NCBI GenBank assembly: GCA_014529385.2
Contig: CM043966.1
Span: 90,220,587 to 90,284,586, forward strand
Source of the DNA: Adiantum capillus-veneris
Lineage: Eukaryota; Streptophyta; Polypodiopsida; Polypodiales; Pteridaceae
Length of the DNA stretch: 64,000 bases
Reading direction: 5' to 3'
A program made the position numbers and the translations under genes. This document shows, one piece after another, positions 45,000-56,317 of the stretch. Within the stretch, counting starts at the first letter, position 1. Each line of letters starts with the position of its first letter. The notes beneath the pieces were generated by a model. The model made no database searches. It saw only the letters and a program-made list of their open reading frames with translations, and was not told the origin of the DNA.

Positions 45000-45780
45000 T
45001 ACTCGCCTCTTGAAAGCATTGTAATCGCCCTCGATTACGCCTGCAAAACAGAGAAAGGCCAAAAACTGTCTTAGCAGACATTGATTGTTAGTACCTACGC
45101 ACTAGGAACACACATCTAGCACATGTACCAATCGACAGTCACATCACACGACATCATAGGACATCACATGACATTCGACATTCATTCGGATCTTAGACCA
45201 TGATTTATCGGCAATGTAGTTAGCAATCGCATCTAGATCCAGTCGGGACCTCATAGATGTCCGATTGACTAACCCTATTGCAACCTTGTCTCGAGATCAA
45301 TTAGACCAAAATGCTACAGTCATTTCGTCTATCAGTTCCTGCACTTAAAAACAAGTCAAGAACGAATCAATTTCATATCCCGGAATTCCTTTTCATAAAG
45401 TCATACAGCAGAATACTGTCAGCTCTCAGTATCCCTGAAGCTCAAAGAGACATCAATGACTCTAGTATTCTAAAAATCAAGGCATTTGTTGACAAAGAAG
45501 TGGAGCAACTCCCCTCTTGTGCATCCCACTGCACCAGATCTGCGGCCAAGCTAAATTCTGGGTTCCATTTGGAATAGACTATGCTAAACCAAAAGCTTCA
45601 AGGTAAAGGTTCACATTCTAAGGAGTATCTGCTAGGTCCTCCTCTTGCATGCACTTCGCATCCAATGCACGATAGTTCTTGAATTTAACCAAGAACCGCC
45701 TTCTTACTTTACCCTTATTCTTTGTGTCCTTATGTGCCAAAATCTGTTCAGGAACAAGGATCTCCTCGTTTTCTTCCACT
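45000..45780 (-). other. 3' untranslated part of element C
   Basis: Sequence between the 3' LTR and the end of pol. The polypurine tract next to the LTR is weak (CAAGAGGCGAGTA on the minus strand). An 88-codon plus-strand frame (45311-45577) has no domain. Confidence 0.5.
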
Positions 45781-46884
45781 TAGGGTTGCTCATCAGGCTC
45801 CCCATCGTTAGGCACATCACCTTTAAAAGGTTTCAAGAGACTTACATGAAATGCATTGTGAATCCTCCAAGTGTCAGGCAGTTTCAGTCGGAAGGAGACA
45901 TCATTGATCTTTTCAAAGATCTGGAAAGGTCCATAGTATCTCATACTAATCTTTGGAAAAAGCCTTTCCTTTCCCTTTTTCTTTCTCAGGCGCGTCTTCT
46001 CAAAATGTAAGAGCACCCAATCATCCTCCTTCAATTTCAAATCGCGACGATGGCGATACCGCTACCTTTTTCTGTCATTTTTATGATTTTTGCAAAGCCT
46101 CGCGGACTTTGGCAAAAGCCGTATCTAAGTCGCGCGTGTATCAAAAATCTTATCTTTCGTGCTCAGGAAGGGTGGAACCTTCGCATCACCAAAGGTAGAT
46201 ACTTTTCCCATTGAGTCTTCTGATCCGAGATATAAGACTTCAATAAATCTAAAACCATTGAATTGGCAATCTCAGATTGCCTGTCAGTCTGCGGGTGGAA
46301 AGATAACGAGAATTGCAACCGCGTGCCAATGTTCTCCCAAATTGCCTTCCAAAACAAACTCGTAAATCTGGGGTCCCTTCGGAGACAATCGCCTCAGGCA
46401 TGCCATGTAATCAGAAAATCTAGGCCACAAACAGTCTCGCTAAGTGATCATGCTTGACTGTTTTCTTCACTGGAATGAAATGAGCTTGCTTGCTAAATCT
46501 GTCAATAACAGTCCAGATACCATCGTGACCACTCTGTGTTTTCGGGAGATCAAAATTGGAATCCATTGCAATCCTTTCCCAGGGGCGGGTGGGTATGGGC
46601 AAACGCTGTAACAATCCCTGTGCTTTATGCCTGTCAAACTTGACCTTCTGGCATACCAAGCAACTGCGCACAAACTTGTCCACATCCTTCTTGAGTCTCG
46701 GCCAAAAGAAGTATTTCTCTACCACTTTCATGGTGGTAGCAATGCCGTGGTGACCCGTAAAAGGTGGACTGTGGCATTCAGTCATAACCTTTTCCCTCAA
46801 CGGTTGTGTAATGCACAACATGGTTTTCCTCATCAAGTAGCCACCCCGAATGGAATATCCCGCTACTGTTTCCCCATCCCGCAT
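45780..46884 (-). pseudogene. Element C integrase
   Basis: The frame at 46420-46884 has the zinc domain (H-S-P-P-F-T-G-H-H-G, then C-L-V-C-Q-K) and the core start (A-M-D-S-N-F-D-L-P, V-I-D-R-F-S-K-Q-A-H-F-I-P). The frame at 46163-46357 has the middle of the core (L-Q-F-S-L-S-F-H-P-Q-T-D-R-Q-S-E). The frame at 45780-46040 has the C-terminal domain ([16 protein letters not shown]). At least two frameshifts break it. The usual D-F in the first catalytic block reads D-S-N-F-D here. Confidence 0.9.
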
Positions 46885-46923
46885 CCGTGTGAAAACGTCT
46901 GCAAAATCCGAATCGGTGGCATA

Positions 46924-48136
46924 CTAGTCGACCATATCCTCAAAGCTCCTATGATGTATCGCGGAAATAGCCAGAACCAACGGCTTCCGAGACAAAGCAT
47001 CTGCCACCACATTCTTCTGTCCCTGAACATGGACAATCTGGAAGTGAAACTGTGACAAGATGTTCGCCCACCGCATCTGCAATTCCGATAGTTGCTTCTG
47101 TGACAAGTAATAGCGTAAACTCTGATGGTCTGTGAAGATAGTAAAATCTGCTCCGAGTAGGTAATGCCGCCACTGAGTAAGTGCATGGATAACCGCCAAA
47201 AGCTCTTTCTTACAAATATGTGCCGTCATTTCCGGCCTTGAGAACAGTCGGCTCTCGTAAGCAATGACATGGCCTTCTTGCATTAAGACCGCACCCAGAC
47301 TACGACCACAAGCATCACAATATACTTCAAATGACTTCTGCAAGTGTGGCAAAGTCAAAACTGGTCCCGTAGTCAATGTCTCTTTCAAAGTTTGAAAGGC
47401 AGTCACCTGTGTAGGTCCCCACAAGAAAGGGATTCCTTTCTGTGTCAAGATATGCAAAGTGAAAGCAACCTTTGCAAACTTTCGAATGAACCGCCTGTAG
47501 TACGAACACAGTCCCAAGAAGCTTCTAACTTCATGGACATTCTTCAAATCGGGCCAATCTCAGATAGTCTCTATCTTGGCCAGATCCATTTGCACTCCTG
47601 CTACTGACACAATGTGTCCCAAAAAGTGTATCTCAGGTAGCATATATCTGTAACTTGTGATCTCGTAATGCCTGAAAGACGTGAAGTAGATGATCTCTAT
47701 GTTCTGCCTCATTCTTGGAGAAAACAATGATATCGTCAAAGAAAGTGCCAGCAAATAGCCCGTACTCTCAAAAAATCCTGTCCATCATCCGGGTAAATGT
47801 CGCAAGAGCATTGGTTAAGCCAAAAGGCATCACTAAAAACTCAAATAACCCAAAAGTCGTCCGAAAGACTGTCTTATAGACGTCTCCCGACGCGATTCTG
47901 ATTTGATGATATCCACTCTTCAAATCAATCCTGCTAAAACACGAGGATTCCCGTAATCTGTCAAGTATATCATCGATCGTAGGAATCGGAAATTTGTTCT
48001 TGATGGTGATTTTGTTGAGAGCTCTATAATCGATGCACATTCTCCAAGATCCGTCTTTCTTCAAAACCAACAACACTGGAGAGCAATATGGTGAAGTACT
48101 AGGCTGGGCAAGACCCTTTTCCAAGAGGTCTTTCAC
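46924..48136 (-). pseudogene. Element C reverse transcriptase and RNase H
   Basis: RT blocks at 47768-48136 ([32 protein letters not shown]) lead to a catalytic F-F-D-D-I-I-V-F-S near 47712-47740 in a different frame. The connection and RNase H lie at 46924-47547 (V-R-S-F-L-G-L-C-S-Y-Y-R-R-F, V-Y-C-D-A-C-G-R-S-L-G, V-V-A-D-A-L-S-R). The 207-codon RNase H frame is the best preserved part. Confidence 0.92.
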
Positions 48137-48157
48137 TTGGTTCAGAATCTCTTCGTT

Positions 48158-49273
48158 CTATGCTTGGCTCACACGGTAAGGTGGCCGGTTCGGTGGTGTG
48201 CTTCCGGGTATCAGATCAATAGTATGATCTTCAGGACGAGCAGGTGGTAACTCGTCTGGCAGGCCCTCTGAGAAGCAATCAACATGAGAGTGGAGAAAAT
48301 CTTGGCATTCTTTATCAAGTTTAGACATATTTGTCCTATCCTCATCACTCAACTCTTTCATAAAGATCGTGTAAACAAACAGACTGGATTTCATTAACTT
48401 TGAAATGGTCGAAGCCGATACAATAGGGACAGACTCACCCTTAAGTTTAATATCAAGTACAGTTGTTTTGCCCTTTTCTGTAGTCAATGTCGCTTTCCTC
48501 GCCCGAGAGCCGACCACGGCGTTGTTCTTGTGGTACCAGGGAATTCCCAAGAGGACATCACAACCTTCCAAAGGCATTATGTAATAGTACTCATGCCCCA
48601 AATACCCCTGACAATGCAACTGAAGTTTGCCAATGACAGGTGTAATGGCTACATCCCTGCCGGGTGCCGCTAGAACAACCTCCGCAAGTGGTCCCATCCG
48701 ATCGGGAGTGATCTCGAGCCGCGCCGTCAATTCCGGTGAAATGAAGTTGGCCTTCGCTCCTCCATCAAAGAAGATCAGGGCTTCTTGGTCTTTCACTTTG
48801 CCCCAAGCTCGGCAAAGTTTTGTACTCTCGTCCATCATGCTGGGATCGGTACCCATGCAATCTGGAACCAATCCTGTTTTCATCTTGCCTTTTCTTCCAC
48901 GTTCCTCAGCTGCTCTCTAATTCTCAGGCCTTTCGTCGTCCTTGTCATTCTGTTCTTTTGGTGCCTTTTTAGGACACTTCGCGGAAATATGTCCAGTTTC
49001 CTCGCATCCAAAGCACTTCCCCTCCCTGATGAAGCGAGCCCGCTCCTGAGGAGTAAGCTTGGGTCGTGCATCTTTCTTTTCTGAGTTGCTCTTTCTCTTT
49101 CTAATGTCATTTGCCGAAGTCTGTTCAGCTCTTTGTGTCATGATCTCATTGGTGGGGTAAGTTAGACTGCCAGAGTGAATGGCAAAACCCCGTTTCACAT
49201 GACTCATCAACTTCTGAATAGAAGTTGACTTCTGTTGCAAGCAGTGATCTCGGATCTCTGTAGGAAGACCCAA
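48158..49273 (-). pseudogene. Element C nucleocapsid knuckle and protease
   Basis: C-F-G-C-E-E-T-G-H-I-S-A-K-C in the 48917-49273 frame is the CCHC knuckle. The 48158-48883 frame (241 codons) has the retropepsin segment I-F-F-D-G-G-A-K-A-N-F-I-S, with D-G-G where D-S/T-G is usual, and D-V-L-L-G-I-P-W-Y as the second conserved block. A frameshift lies between the two. Confidence 0.88.
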
Positions 49274-49491
49274 GGTAAACCGTTCAATCTGCTCCTTGGA
49301 CGAGATCTTCTTAAATGAAGAGGTGAGTAGAAAAGAGCTCCAGAATCTATCTCAATAAGCGTCCACTGTATCTTTCTTGGTCATCCGAAGATGGTTCCAA
49401 GCAGTTCGTATATCACGTTTATGCTCTTGAGTCAACCATGAAGAAATAAAAAGCCTCTTGAATTTCAGTCATTTAACTGGCGCAGTCTTGC

Positions 49492-50531
49492 TTAAAAGAA
49501 GCGTGGACCACCAAACTCGAGCATTCCCCTAGGCAGCTCTTCGAATCTTAGAGTGCTCTGAGTAACGTCCTCCCAAGCGATGTCAAACTGCTGTACAAAA
49601 GACAATCCCTTCGAAGCATCTCTATATCTCGAAAACGTGCCAAATTTAATTGACTGTCTACCTTCTTTAAACTCTCGGACCTTCTTGCTTTTGTCTTCCA
49701 AAAAGTCATACTGGTTGGCTTTGTAAAAATTCTTCTTCTTTGCATAAAAGTTGCTGTCGTCAGAGTTTGAACTGTCTGTAGACGAGTCCTCTGTAAAACT
49801 GTCACTCACGGGGCGAGATTTAGACTTCTTTGTCTTTTTCTTGCCCTTTCCGAAGCGTTGCTTCTTGCTTCGCTTTTTGCCTTGTCGGTCTTATTTGCTC
49901 GAGTCAGATGAGCTAGAAGAACTTTCAGAAAAGAAGGAGAAGAAGAAGAACTGGGTACTCCTTTGAATCGAACACGCTTCTTCTGTTTCTTTGCCTTTTC
50001 AAATGTCAATTGACGACCCAAATAGCCCGGGAAGTCAGTGCCTTTCTTCTGCTTTTTGCCATGCTTTTCAGCTTTGTTTTGCGCGTCAAAAAGCTGAGCA
50101 ATTCGTGCATCCACCACCTCTTCTAATTCTTTCTCTGTATACTTCTTGGGAGTAGGAGGTTTCTTGAGAGCGGGTTTTGGGGGTGGTATTGTGGTTTTCT
50201 GCCACTGCGTGTGCACCTCCTCTAAAGAGGTCTTGCTCATATATTTTGCCATTTTCGGGTCCTTGGTAAAATTGAGCATCATCTTTGTTGCACCGTCGAT
50301 CAATCGTTGACACTCCATCTCTCGACGCTCTGTCGAAGTAGGCCGAGGCGGGCCATACTCCTTGCCTGAAATTTCGTTGTGATCCCTTCCCGCATCTCCG
50401 GATGTAGGGGGAGTCGACTGTTCCTTGCCTGAAGCCATAGGTGCCGCAGAAAAAAGAATTGGGATCAAATTTCCCATAGAAGAGAAATTGGCTGTGCTCT
50501 GATACCACTGTAACAGACTTGGATACTCCAA
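49492..50531 (-). pseudogene. Element C gag
   Basis: The main frame (49806-50531) has its probable start at the M-A-S-G-K-E-Q methionine, downstream of the primer site and LTR. It is rich in Lys, Glu and Pro with a basic C-terminal segment. The 49492-49809 frame continues with an acidic/Ser stretch and a capsid-like segment. The region 49274-49491 is in broken frames. Confidence 0.75.
50495..50508 (-). promoter_or_regulatory. Primer-binding site of element C
   Basis: GTGGTATCAGAGC on the minus strand adjoins the 5' LTR, initiator-Met tRNA type. Confidence 0.88.
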
Positions 50532-51146
50532 GTCAAGAATCTACCACGACAGCACAAATAACCACTTCAAAATACAGTTCACAGTTTACAATTGATTCAA
50601 CACTGGCCCGGCGGAGTTCCATGCCTAGAGGTATTGGCCCCAAAGACTGGCGCCCCTTCCGGTATTTCTTTTTGTATTAATCTGAGTTCAAAGTACAAGA
50701 GTGCTGGCAGGCGCTCATACTCAGACTCTGCGTCCAGATGCTATGAGTTGTGAGAGGTAAGCCCGCCTATTTAAAGTACAAGGGTTGCCAAAAGCAGAGC
50801 CCCAAAAGCTAAAAGCTGAAAATAGAAAGCTTGTAAAATAAAGTAGTTCCACTTTCTCTCTCAAGCTCTTGGATAAAGCAGAAGAGTTCCCCTCTCTTTT
50901 TCTCTCTCTATTGCGTAGAAAAAGCACATCCTCCAGCGTAGAAAATAAAGCATAAAAGCAATGCCAAAAATCTGCCGCTGTTCTGTCCTTCTGCCAGAAA
51001 TCTCGCCGCAATTCGCGGGGGTCCGTACAGCTGCCATGTGTTAGCTCTCCACATCAGCAAATTTCTGATTTTTGCAGTTAGGGTTAGGGTTTTTCCTGCA
51101 GAGGGGGTGTGTGTATAGCGGGCAGCCACGTCATTACTTTGTGACA
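50509..51146 (-). repeat. 5' LTR of element C
   Basis: A 638-bp LTR paired with 44363-44999. Confidence 0.93.
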
Positions 51147-51351
51147 GGATGGAGTACCGGCTTGTACTTTAATGATGCAATATAAAGAAATACCGCAAGG
51201 GGCGCCAAGGTTTGGGGTCAATACTCTCTGGGGTAGAATTCCGCCACTCGATGTCGCGTGTCGTCTTTCTCTCAGTTTAGTTGTTATTGAAGTGCTAAAA
51301 GTCTGTTCAGTCTGTTCTTTTCTATTGGCACGTGGTGCCTGTCTTGTGACA
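51147..51351 (+). repeat. 3' LTR of element D, right part
   Basis: It begins with the duplicated GGATG and continues D's LTR to GTGACA. Compare 42560-42769. Confidence 0.88.
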
Positions 51352-51578
51352 CATACCACCCTGCCTAATCTCCTCGAGGTGACCTCGCGCACTCCTAGGC
51401 TCACGAGCTAACCACTCGCACTGCCAGTGGAGGTCGATAACTACAAATGTGGCCTTGGCCTCCCTTTGTAATAGTGGCCGGCCATACTGGCCGGGTTTAC
51501 ACTACGTCCGCATGGACACCGGATGCCCATCCCGACTGTCTTAGACCGGATTCCCTCTCCTATGAGTGGGACATAACA
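51352..51578 (-). repeat. 3' LTR of element E, part beyond D
   Basis: It matches 55430-55652 (CTCGAGGTGACCTCGCGCAC and later blocks) and ends GGGACATAACA. Confidence 0.75.
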
Positions 51579-51593
51579 TACTTCCCCCCTTAA

Positions 51594-52270
51594 GAACCAT
51601 TGATGTCCTCATCAATGAAGTGGGGATACTGAGCTTTCAAAGCTTTAATTGATCCCCAAGTAGCAAACCTTTCAGGTTGACCCTTCCATTTAATTAAGTA
51701 CTCATCATAAGCTTTATGGCGCAAATGACGGGTATGATGATCTAGAACAAGCTATGGTTCTTGAGGAATATACTCAATTTGCATATCTTGCCATATATTT
51801 TCCTCGATAGGCACAACAATGCCGGCTTTGCCTTTTTTTTTTTATGGTGGCCGAAGGAAGAGCCAACTTATAGGCAACTTGGCCAAGTTTCTTTGTGATC
51901 AAGAATGGACCACAATATCGAGGGAGATCGCCAACAGCGTTTGGAATCCTAGGAGGGACTCTTCGCCGGCCCACTCTGATGCATGGGTCATGCGATACTT
52001 GAACTTCATAAAGGGCTGCAACGCTTGCTTCTTTGGGCCGCGCCGAAAGCGACAGTCTTCTGTGGCTCCTTCAATGCTTTAACTTTGTCTTCTACCTTCT
52101 TGAAGAATCTCACAGGATGAAAATCCCTGAACCACTTCCAACACAAAAACGTGAACGTACCCATTCCATGTGAAGTGACTGTAAAAATACCATTCCTTCG
52201 AACAAACTGTGCATGCAATGCAAGTGAACAAAGTGACGGAGTGCCAAACCGTTCATTAAACACACGCAAA
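51594..52270 (-). pseudogene. Element E integrase C-terminus and chromodomain-like end
   Basis: On the minus strand R-Y-C-G-P-F-L-I-T-K-K and V-A-Y-K-L-A-L-P (51774-51974) match the integrase C-terminal domain. Farther down, Y-D-E-Y-L-I-K-W-K-G then A-T-W-G look like a chromodomain. A stop follows just before the polypurine tract and LTR. The part at 52006-52269 is probably the linker between integrase core and C-terminal domain. Reverse transcriptase and the catalytic core are missing. Confidence 0.7.
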
Positions 52271-52278
52271 CAATGGAA

Positions 52279-53690
52279 TCAAAACTTGTCTTTTTGATCT
52301 AAATCTATCAATTGTGGCAAATCACAATGGAAATGCCTACGCTTGATGCTCAATCCTTCTTGTGCTCTTTCGGATACTGTGTCATGGCAAGGAAGAGACA
52401 TGGAATGTGAATTCCTTGAATGCCAACATGTCATCTTTTCATGAGTAGTCCGCATACATCTGTGCTCATCGTACAATATGGCATGCTTAATGAGTGAATC
52501 GTGCTCATCGTACAATATGGCATGCTTGTGAAAAGGGATCACATAAGGACGGTGATTAAAATACAGGAAAGTTTCACGAATGAAACACTCGAGCAATGCG
52601 TGCTGACTAATCATTCGAACGTGGGGGTTCTTTGGACCTAGGCTCGAGAGCCAAGATCGGTTCTTCATGAGGGATAGAAACTTCTTGAGGGGGTTCTTTG
52701 GACCTTGACTGGATAGCCAAGGTCGGTTCTTCGTGATCTATCAAATCTGCAATGAGGTTAGCTTCACTAGACAAAGTATCAACTAAATCATCATCCTTGT
52801 GAACAATCACATCTTTTTCCTGCAAATCATCATGCTTGTGAATATTCACATCTTGATTATGCAAACCTTCATGCTTATCATTATTATGCAAATCATGTGT
52901 GTCATGCTTTGGAAAAGAAGAGATTGAGAGAGACTCCTTTTCTTGATTCTGTTCAATCTGTGCATGCACATTAGAAAAGAGTCGCAACAACTCTTCCATG
53001 TGTCGGTTTCTCTGTTCGGCTACCAAGCACGCTTGCTCACGCTCACGCTCGAAGGCTACCCTTCTATCTTCGGCCGCGAAGTGCGTGTCGTCTTTCTTCG
53101 CGCTCGTGAGCCAATTTTGCTTTTCTTTCTTGGTGCTCGCGATCCATTTCTGCTCATATTTCTTTGGCTGCCAAGCGTGCTTGCTCGCGCTCACGCGCTA
53201 TGGCTGCCATTCTTTCTTTGTGTTCTGCCTTTCTTTCTACTTTTCTTGCTTCGCGTTCTAACTTCATGTCCATCATTATCTTGTCGAAAGCCTCCATAGG
53301 AGTTAGTGCAATCCTTGGCGTAGATGGGGAAAGGGGAGGGTCGGAAAAACCTCTTGGTGGGGAAAATTCTTCTTCGCCACCTCCATGCTCATCACCTTTA
53401 TGCAAAGTATCCATTCCGCTTCGGGTGATGACCATCCACTGAAGTCTTGGGTTCGTAAATTCACGAGGAACTTGGGTTCTTGTGGGTCTTGGTTCTTGAG
53501 TTCTTGAGTTCTTGAGTTCTTGAGGTTCTTGAGGGTCTTGTGAGGGTCTTGTGAGGGTCTTGAGGTTCTTCTTTCGCTTGCAATCTGTGTAAGAGAAGGA
53601 TCTTCTCTTCACCCGAGCTCTTCTCTTTCCCGCGGGCGCACCCCTTGGCGGCCTTGCGCTCACACCAAAGTTGCTTTTTCCCACCTCACG
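52279..53690 (-). pseudogene. Gag-like ORF of element F, His/Asp-rich, unusual
   Basis: Two overlapping frames (53154-53684 and 52607-53194) are offset by one frameshift near 53170. The likely start M-V-I-T-R-S-G is common at gypsy gag starts. A coiled-coil of repeated A-R-E-R-E-Q-A-R-L-A-A-K-like units follows. Then comes a His/Asp/Asn-rich segment (H-D-T-H-D-L-H-N-N-D-K-H, D-V-N-I-H-K-H-D-D-L) and a duplicated H-E-E-P-x-L-A-x-x-S-R-S-K-E-P-P unit. No zinc knuckle, protease or polymerase is visible. The 129-codon frame at 52279-52668 is probably the same sequence in another frame. Function unknown. Confidence 0.5.
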
Positions 53691-53837
53691 TGGATTAGCT
53701 GGCCGCTAAGTGCACGTTCCGCTCTCAATGAGTGAAAAGAGAAACAAGGGGAGACTAGACAAGCCCTTCTTTCTTGGGTTTCCTGTCACTCTTCAAAAAC
53801 ACGATTCTTTCCTTGAGTGATACAGAACACTGCCAAA

Positions 53838-53852
53838 GCTCTGATACCAATG
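53838..53852 (-). promoter_or_regulatory. Primer-binding site of element F
   Basis: TTGGTATCAGAGC on the minus strand, directly left of a TGTAAGGTGC LTR start. Confidence 0.8.
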
Positions 53853-55090
53853 TAAGGTGCAATGGAAGTGAATGTTGAACTTTGCTCAAGATGAGTGCTC
53901 CGAACTGTGCTCAAGGTTCCTTTTACTTACGTAAGGGAGAGCCTTCCGTTCCTTTAATGAGAGAGTGCAAGTGATCACAAACAAGTGGATAAACACTGTG
54001 AATGAAGGTGCTGAGACTGAGAGATAGAGAGAGAAGAATACGACACCAGAATGTTGTCAAACCCTCCTCCGAAGGCCCCACTCTCTATGGTGAGAGTGGT
54101 CTACTATTGATTGCACAAATCTTTACAATGCTTTGGACTTGCCGACGATGTCCACGACGACGAGATGGCGGACTGAAATCTGGAAACGCTAAGGGCTGAA
54201 ATCTGCAAATCTTTATCTGCTGAATTCTGACTCTATGTCGGTAATGATGGTAATGGCGACGATGCAACGTCGACACGTTGAAAACGCAGATGCTGAAATC
54301 TGCGTTTTCCAGGGTGCAAACTACGCTGGATCTGACCGTGCGTCGAGAATCTGCTGCAGGAAGGTGAGATCTGCGAGGTTTGGGACTTGTTCTGCTGCGT
54401 CTAAATGCTGAAAACTGGAAACGCTGGTGCTTGTGGTGGTTCCATCGCGATGAATCTGCAAAACGCTGAGAGGCCAGGCTGATGTAAAAACGCTAGGGCT
54501 GAATTTGGCTCTGATGCAAAAACGCTATGGATCTGTTGTCTTGTTGCTGCTGGGCTGATCTGCTGTGCAAAACGCCAGCCTGGTTCTTGCTGAAAACGCT
54601 AACTGTTGATGCAGAAAACGCTAGGGGTGTTGTTGCAAAAAACGCTAGGTGTCTTTGTGGTCTTTTTGAGAAGGTGCCTGTTGAACCTTGGTTCCTGCTG
54701 CCTCTTCTGCCAGAAAGTGCTAGCGCTAGTTTTCTTATGTAATGGCTTAGTGAATTTGCCCTACCCAATTTCCAAACAAAAGTCACTTAAAAATAATAAG
54801 TGAAAATTGGCTAAAATAGGGAAAATAGGTTTATGCACTATAAAAATGCTCCTGATGGGCTCTGACTGTAATCTGATGATCATGCTGTGTGCAACCAGAG
54901 GATATGCATCTACCTTAAGTGCCTGGACATGCACGGTCTGCGAACAAACTCACAAAAGTGCTAGAACACTTCCTAATGGAACTGAACTGAACCCATGTCA
55001 TGAAGTAGCTTGTCCACGTACACATAGGGTTAGATGTGCACGTGACATCATCAGAAAGCTTTCAATTTCCAGCATTCCCACCTGTTAAAT
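53853..55090 (-). repeat. Putative 5' LTR of element F
   Basis: It starts TGTAAGGTGCAATGG next to the primer site. The right end is uncertain (about 55080-55190). It holds a degenerate array of AAAACGCT words between about 54180 and 54650. No second LTR copy was found, so the F unit is incomplete or recombined with E. Confidence 0.5.
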
Positions 55091-55255
55091 TGCTGTTTTT
55101 AAAATAAAAAATCTGCAAAAGAACGTCAATTTTCACTTGCAAACATGCTTATGAGAAGAAAAACAAACAATTTTAGCAAGTAGTCATTAAAAAATCAAGC
55201 GAAATTGGGGTTATCCGACTCGAACTGCACGTGGTTCTTCATGCCGCCACAAGCC

Positions 55256-55268
55256 CGCTCTGATACCA
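55256..55268 (-). promoter_or_regulatory. Primer-binding site of element E
   Basis: TGGTATCAGAGCG on the minus strand, next to the LTR start at 55269. Confidence 0.8.
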
Positions 55269-55652
55269 TGAAACAAACACGTGGAGAGGATCTCACGGCT
55301 ACACGGACCACCTATAGACACACGTTTGACAAAACACCCGACCATAGTCACCATCTAGTAGCACCGCCGTGCTGGGGCTAGCGTCTGAGGACATAGGCGT
55401 GCACCTATAAGACCGAGCGTCCCATACTACTCGGCCTCACCTTCTCGAGGTGACCTCGCGCACTCCTAACCTCACGGGCTAACCACTGGCACTTTGTCAG
55501 TGGGGGTCGATAACTACAAATGAGGCCTTGGCCTCCCTTTTATATTAGGGGCCGGCCATACTAGCCAGGTTTACAATATATCCGCCCGGACACCAGACGC
55601 CCATCCTGACGGTTTCTTAGACCGGATCCCCTCTCCTGTGAGTGGGACATAA
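55269..55652 (-). repeat. 5' LTR of element E
   Basis: It starts TGAAACAAACACG and matches 42046-42186 plus 51352-51578. The outer end is mutated (GACATAATGA against GACATAACA in the other LTR). Confidence 0.75.
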
Positions 55653-56262
55653 TGATAACCTTAGCCTTCATAAGAAGTGATTCCATGGAACTTCCGGGTG
55701 GAAAGTTGATGGCAAATAACTGTCTAAGAAGGGTGACTGCTCGCATCATAGAATCTCGATCAAACATTCCAACGAGCTTGAAACACATATTATTTGCAGT
55801 CTTCAAAGTCTGAATGGTTGGAGAAATTTCCTTCGTAAGAGATTCCACAATGGCCAACATTGCCTTCGCATTACCCGCATCCCCATAGACACACGATTTT
55901 TGATACTTGTCATCTTGAAGGCGAGTGTACTACTTGTTGGGATTGCTCGTAAAACGGGGCTCGGAGCCGTCGACTATGTCCCATAAGCCTTTCCGCGTGG
56001 ATCAGAGTTGCATAATCAACTTTCAATGAGCGTACTTATTGTCGTTCAGTTTGTCGTTGGCTGGGGCCATATTGAATTTGCAAGATCTGGACATTTTGGG
56101 TTCCTTCTCGCACTCCAAGGGGTGGTCACAACAAAACTCCCAAGCTGCTCCACAAACTTAAGGGGTTTGAAGACCTCTCCTTCCAGAGCACCAAGAGGAT
56201 CGATTTTCAATCTTTTGCAACGCCTTTGCCTCCCACCAATTAGTAGCAAACGGTGTTTTTAA
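55653..56262 (-). pseudogene. Unidentified gag-like remnant
   Basis: Minus-strand frames 55561-55860 and 56046-56249 read as ordinary protein (A-V-T-L-L-R-Q-L-F-A-I-N-F-P-P-G; G-A-L-E-G-E-V-F-K-P-L-K). The right part of the first frame runs into the LTR. They may be gag of element G. No family recognised. Confidence 0.35.
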
Positions 56263-56317
56263 ATGCTAGGTCAAGAAAGGTGGGGATGTCCGTCGCCATC
56301 GGCGCCAAAGAAGGGGG

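Larger units (their letters stand above)
44363..51146 (-). mobile_element. Ty3/gypsy element C, full length, inactive
   Basis: A 6784-bp minus-strand element with LTRs 44363-44999 (3', 637 bp) and 50509-51146 (5', 638 bp), both TGTAA...GTGACA. A perfect 5-bp target duplication GGATG flanks it (44358-44362 and 51147-51151). It inserted into the 3' LTR of element D; the uninterrupted site can be read in D's other LTR near 42560. By eye the two LTRs differ at about forty positions, mostly transitions. All domains from gag to integrase are present in order, with several stops and frameshifts. Confidence 0.94.
42187..51351 (+). mobile_element. LTR element D, internally deleted, interrupted by element C
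   Basis: A plus-strand element. Its 5' LTR is 42187-42769 (TGTCAC...GTGACA, a perfect 6-bp terminal inverted repeat). The primer site GTGGTATCA follows at once, the interior is only 1.2 kb (42770-43979), and a polypurine tract AAGAAAGGGGGA precedes the 3' LTR. The 3' LTR is 43980-44362 plus 51147-51351. It lies within the LTR of element E. The flanks read CACAT on the left and, if the terminal CA of the LTR is counted, CACAT on the right. Confidence 0.85.
42046..55652 (-). mobile_element. Gypsy-type element E (outermost of the nest)
   Basis: A minus-strand LTR element. Its 3' LTR is 42046-42186 plus 51352-51578, split by element D. Its 5' LTR is about 55269-55652. Both share TACACG-GACC, GTGTTGGGGCTAGCG, CTCGAGGTGACCTCGCGCAC and GCCGGCCATACT blocks. 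On the minus strand the 3' LTR starts TGTTATGTCCC directly after the polypurine tract GGGGGGAAGTA (51579-51590), and the pol stop lies just before that. A TGGTATCAGAGC primer site adjoins the 5' LTR. No clean target duplication could be read. Confidence 0.7.

Noticed and set aside
44569-45081. 170-codon minus-strand frame
   Set aside because: Lies within the LTR of element C and its leader; the partner LTR has an equivalent shorter frame (50721-51011).
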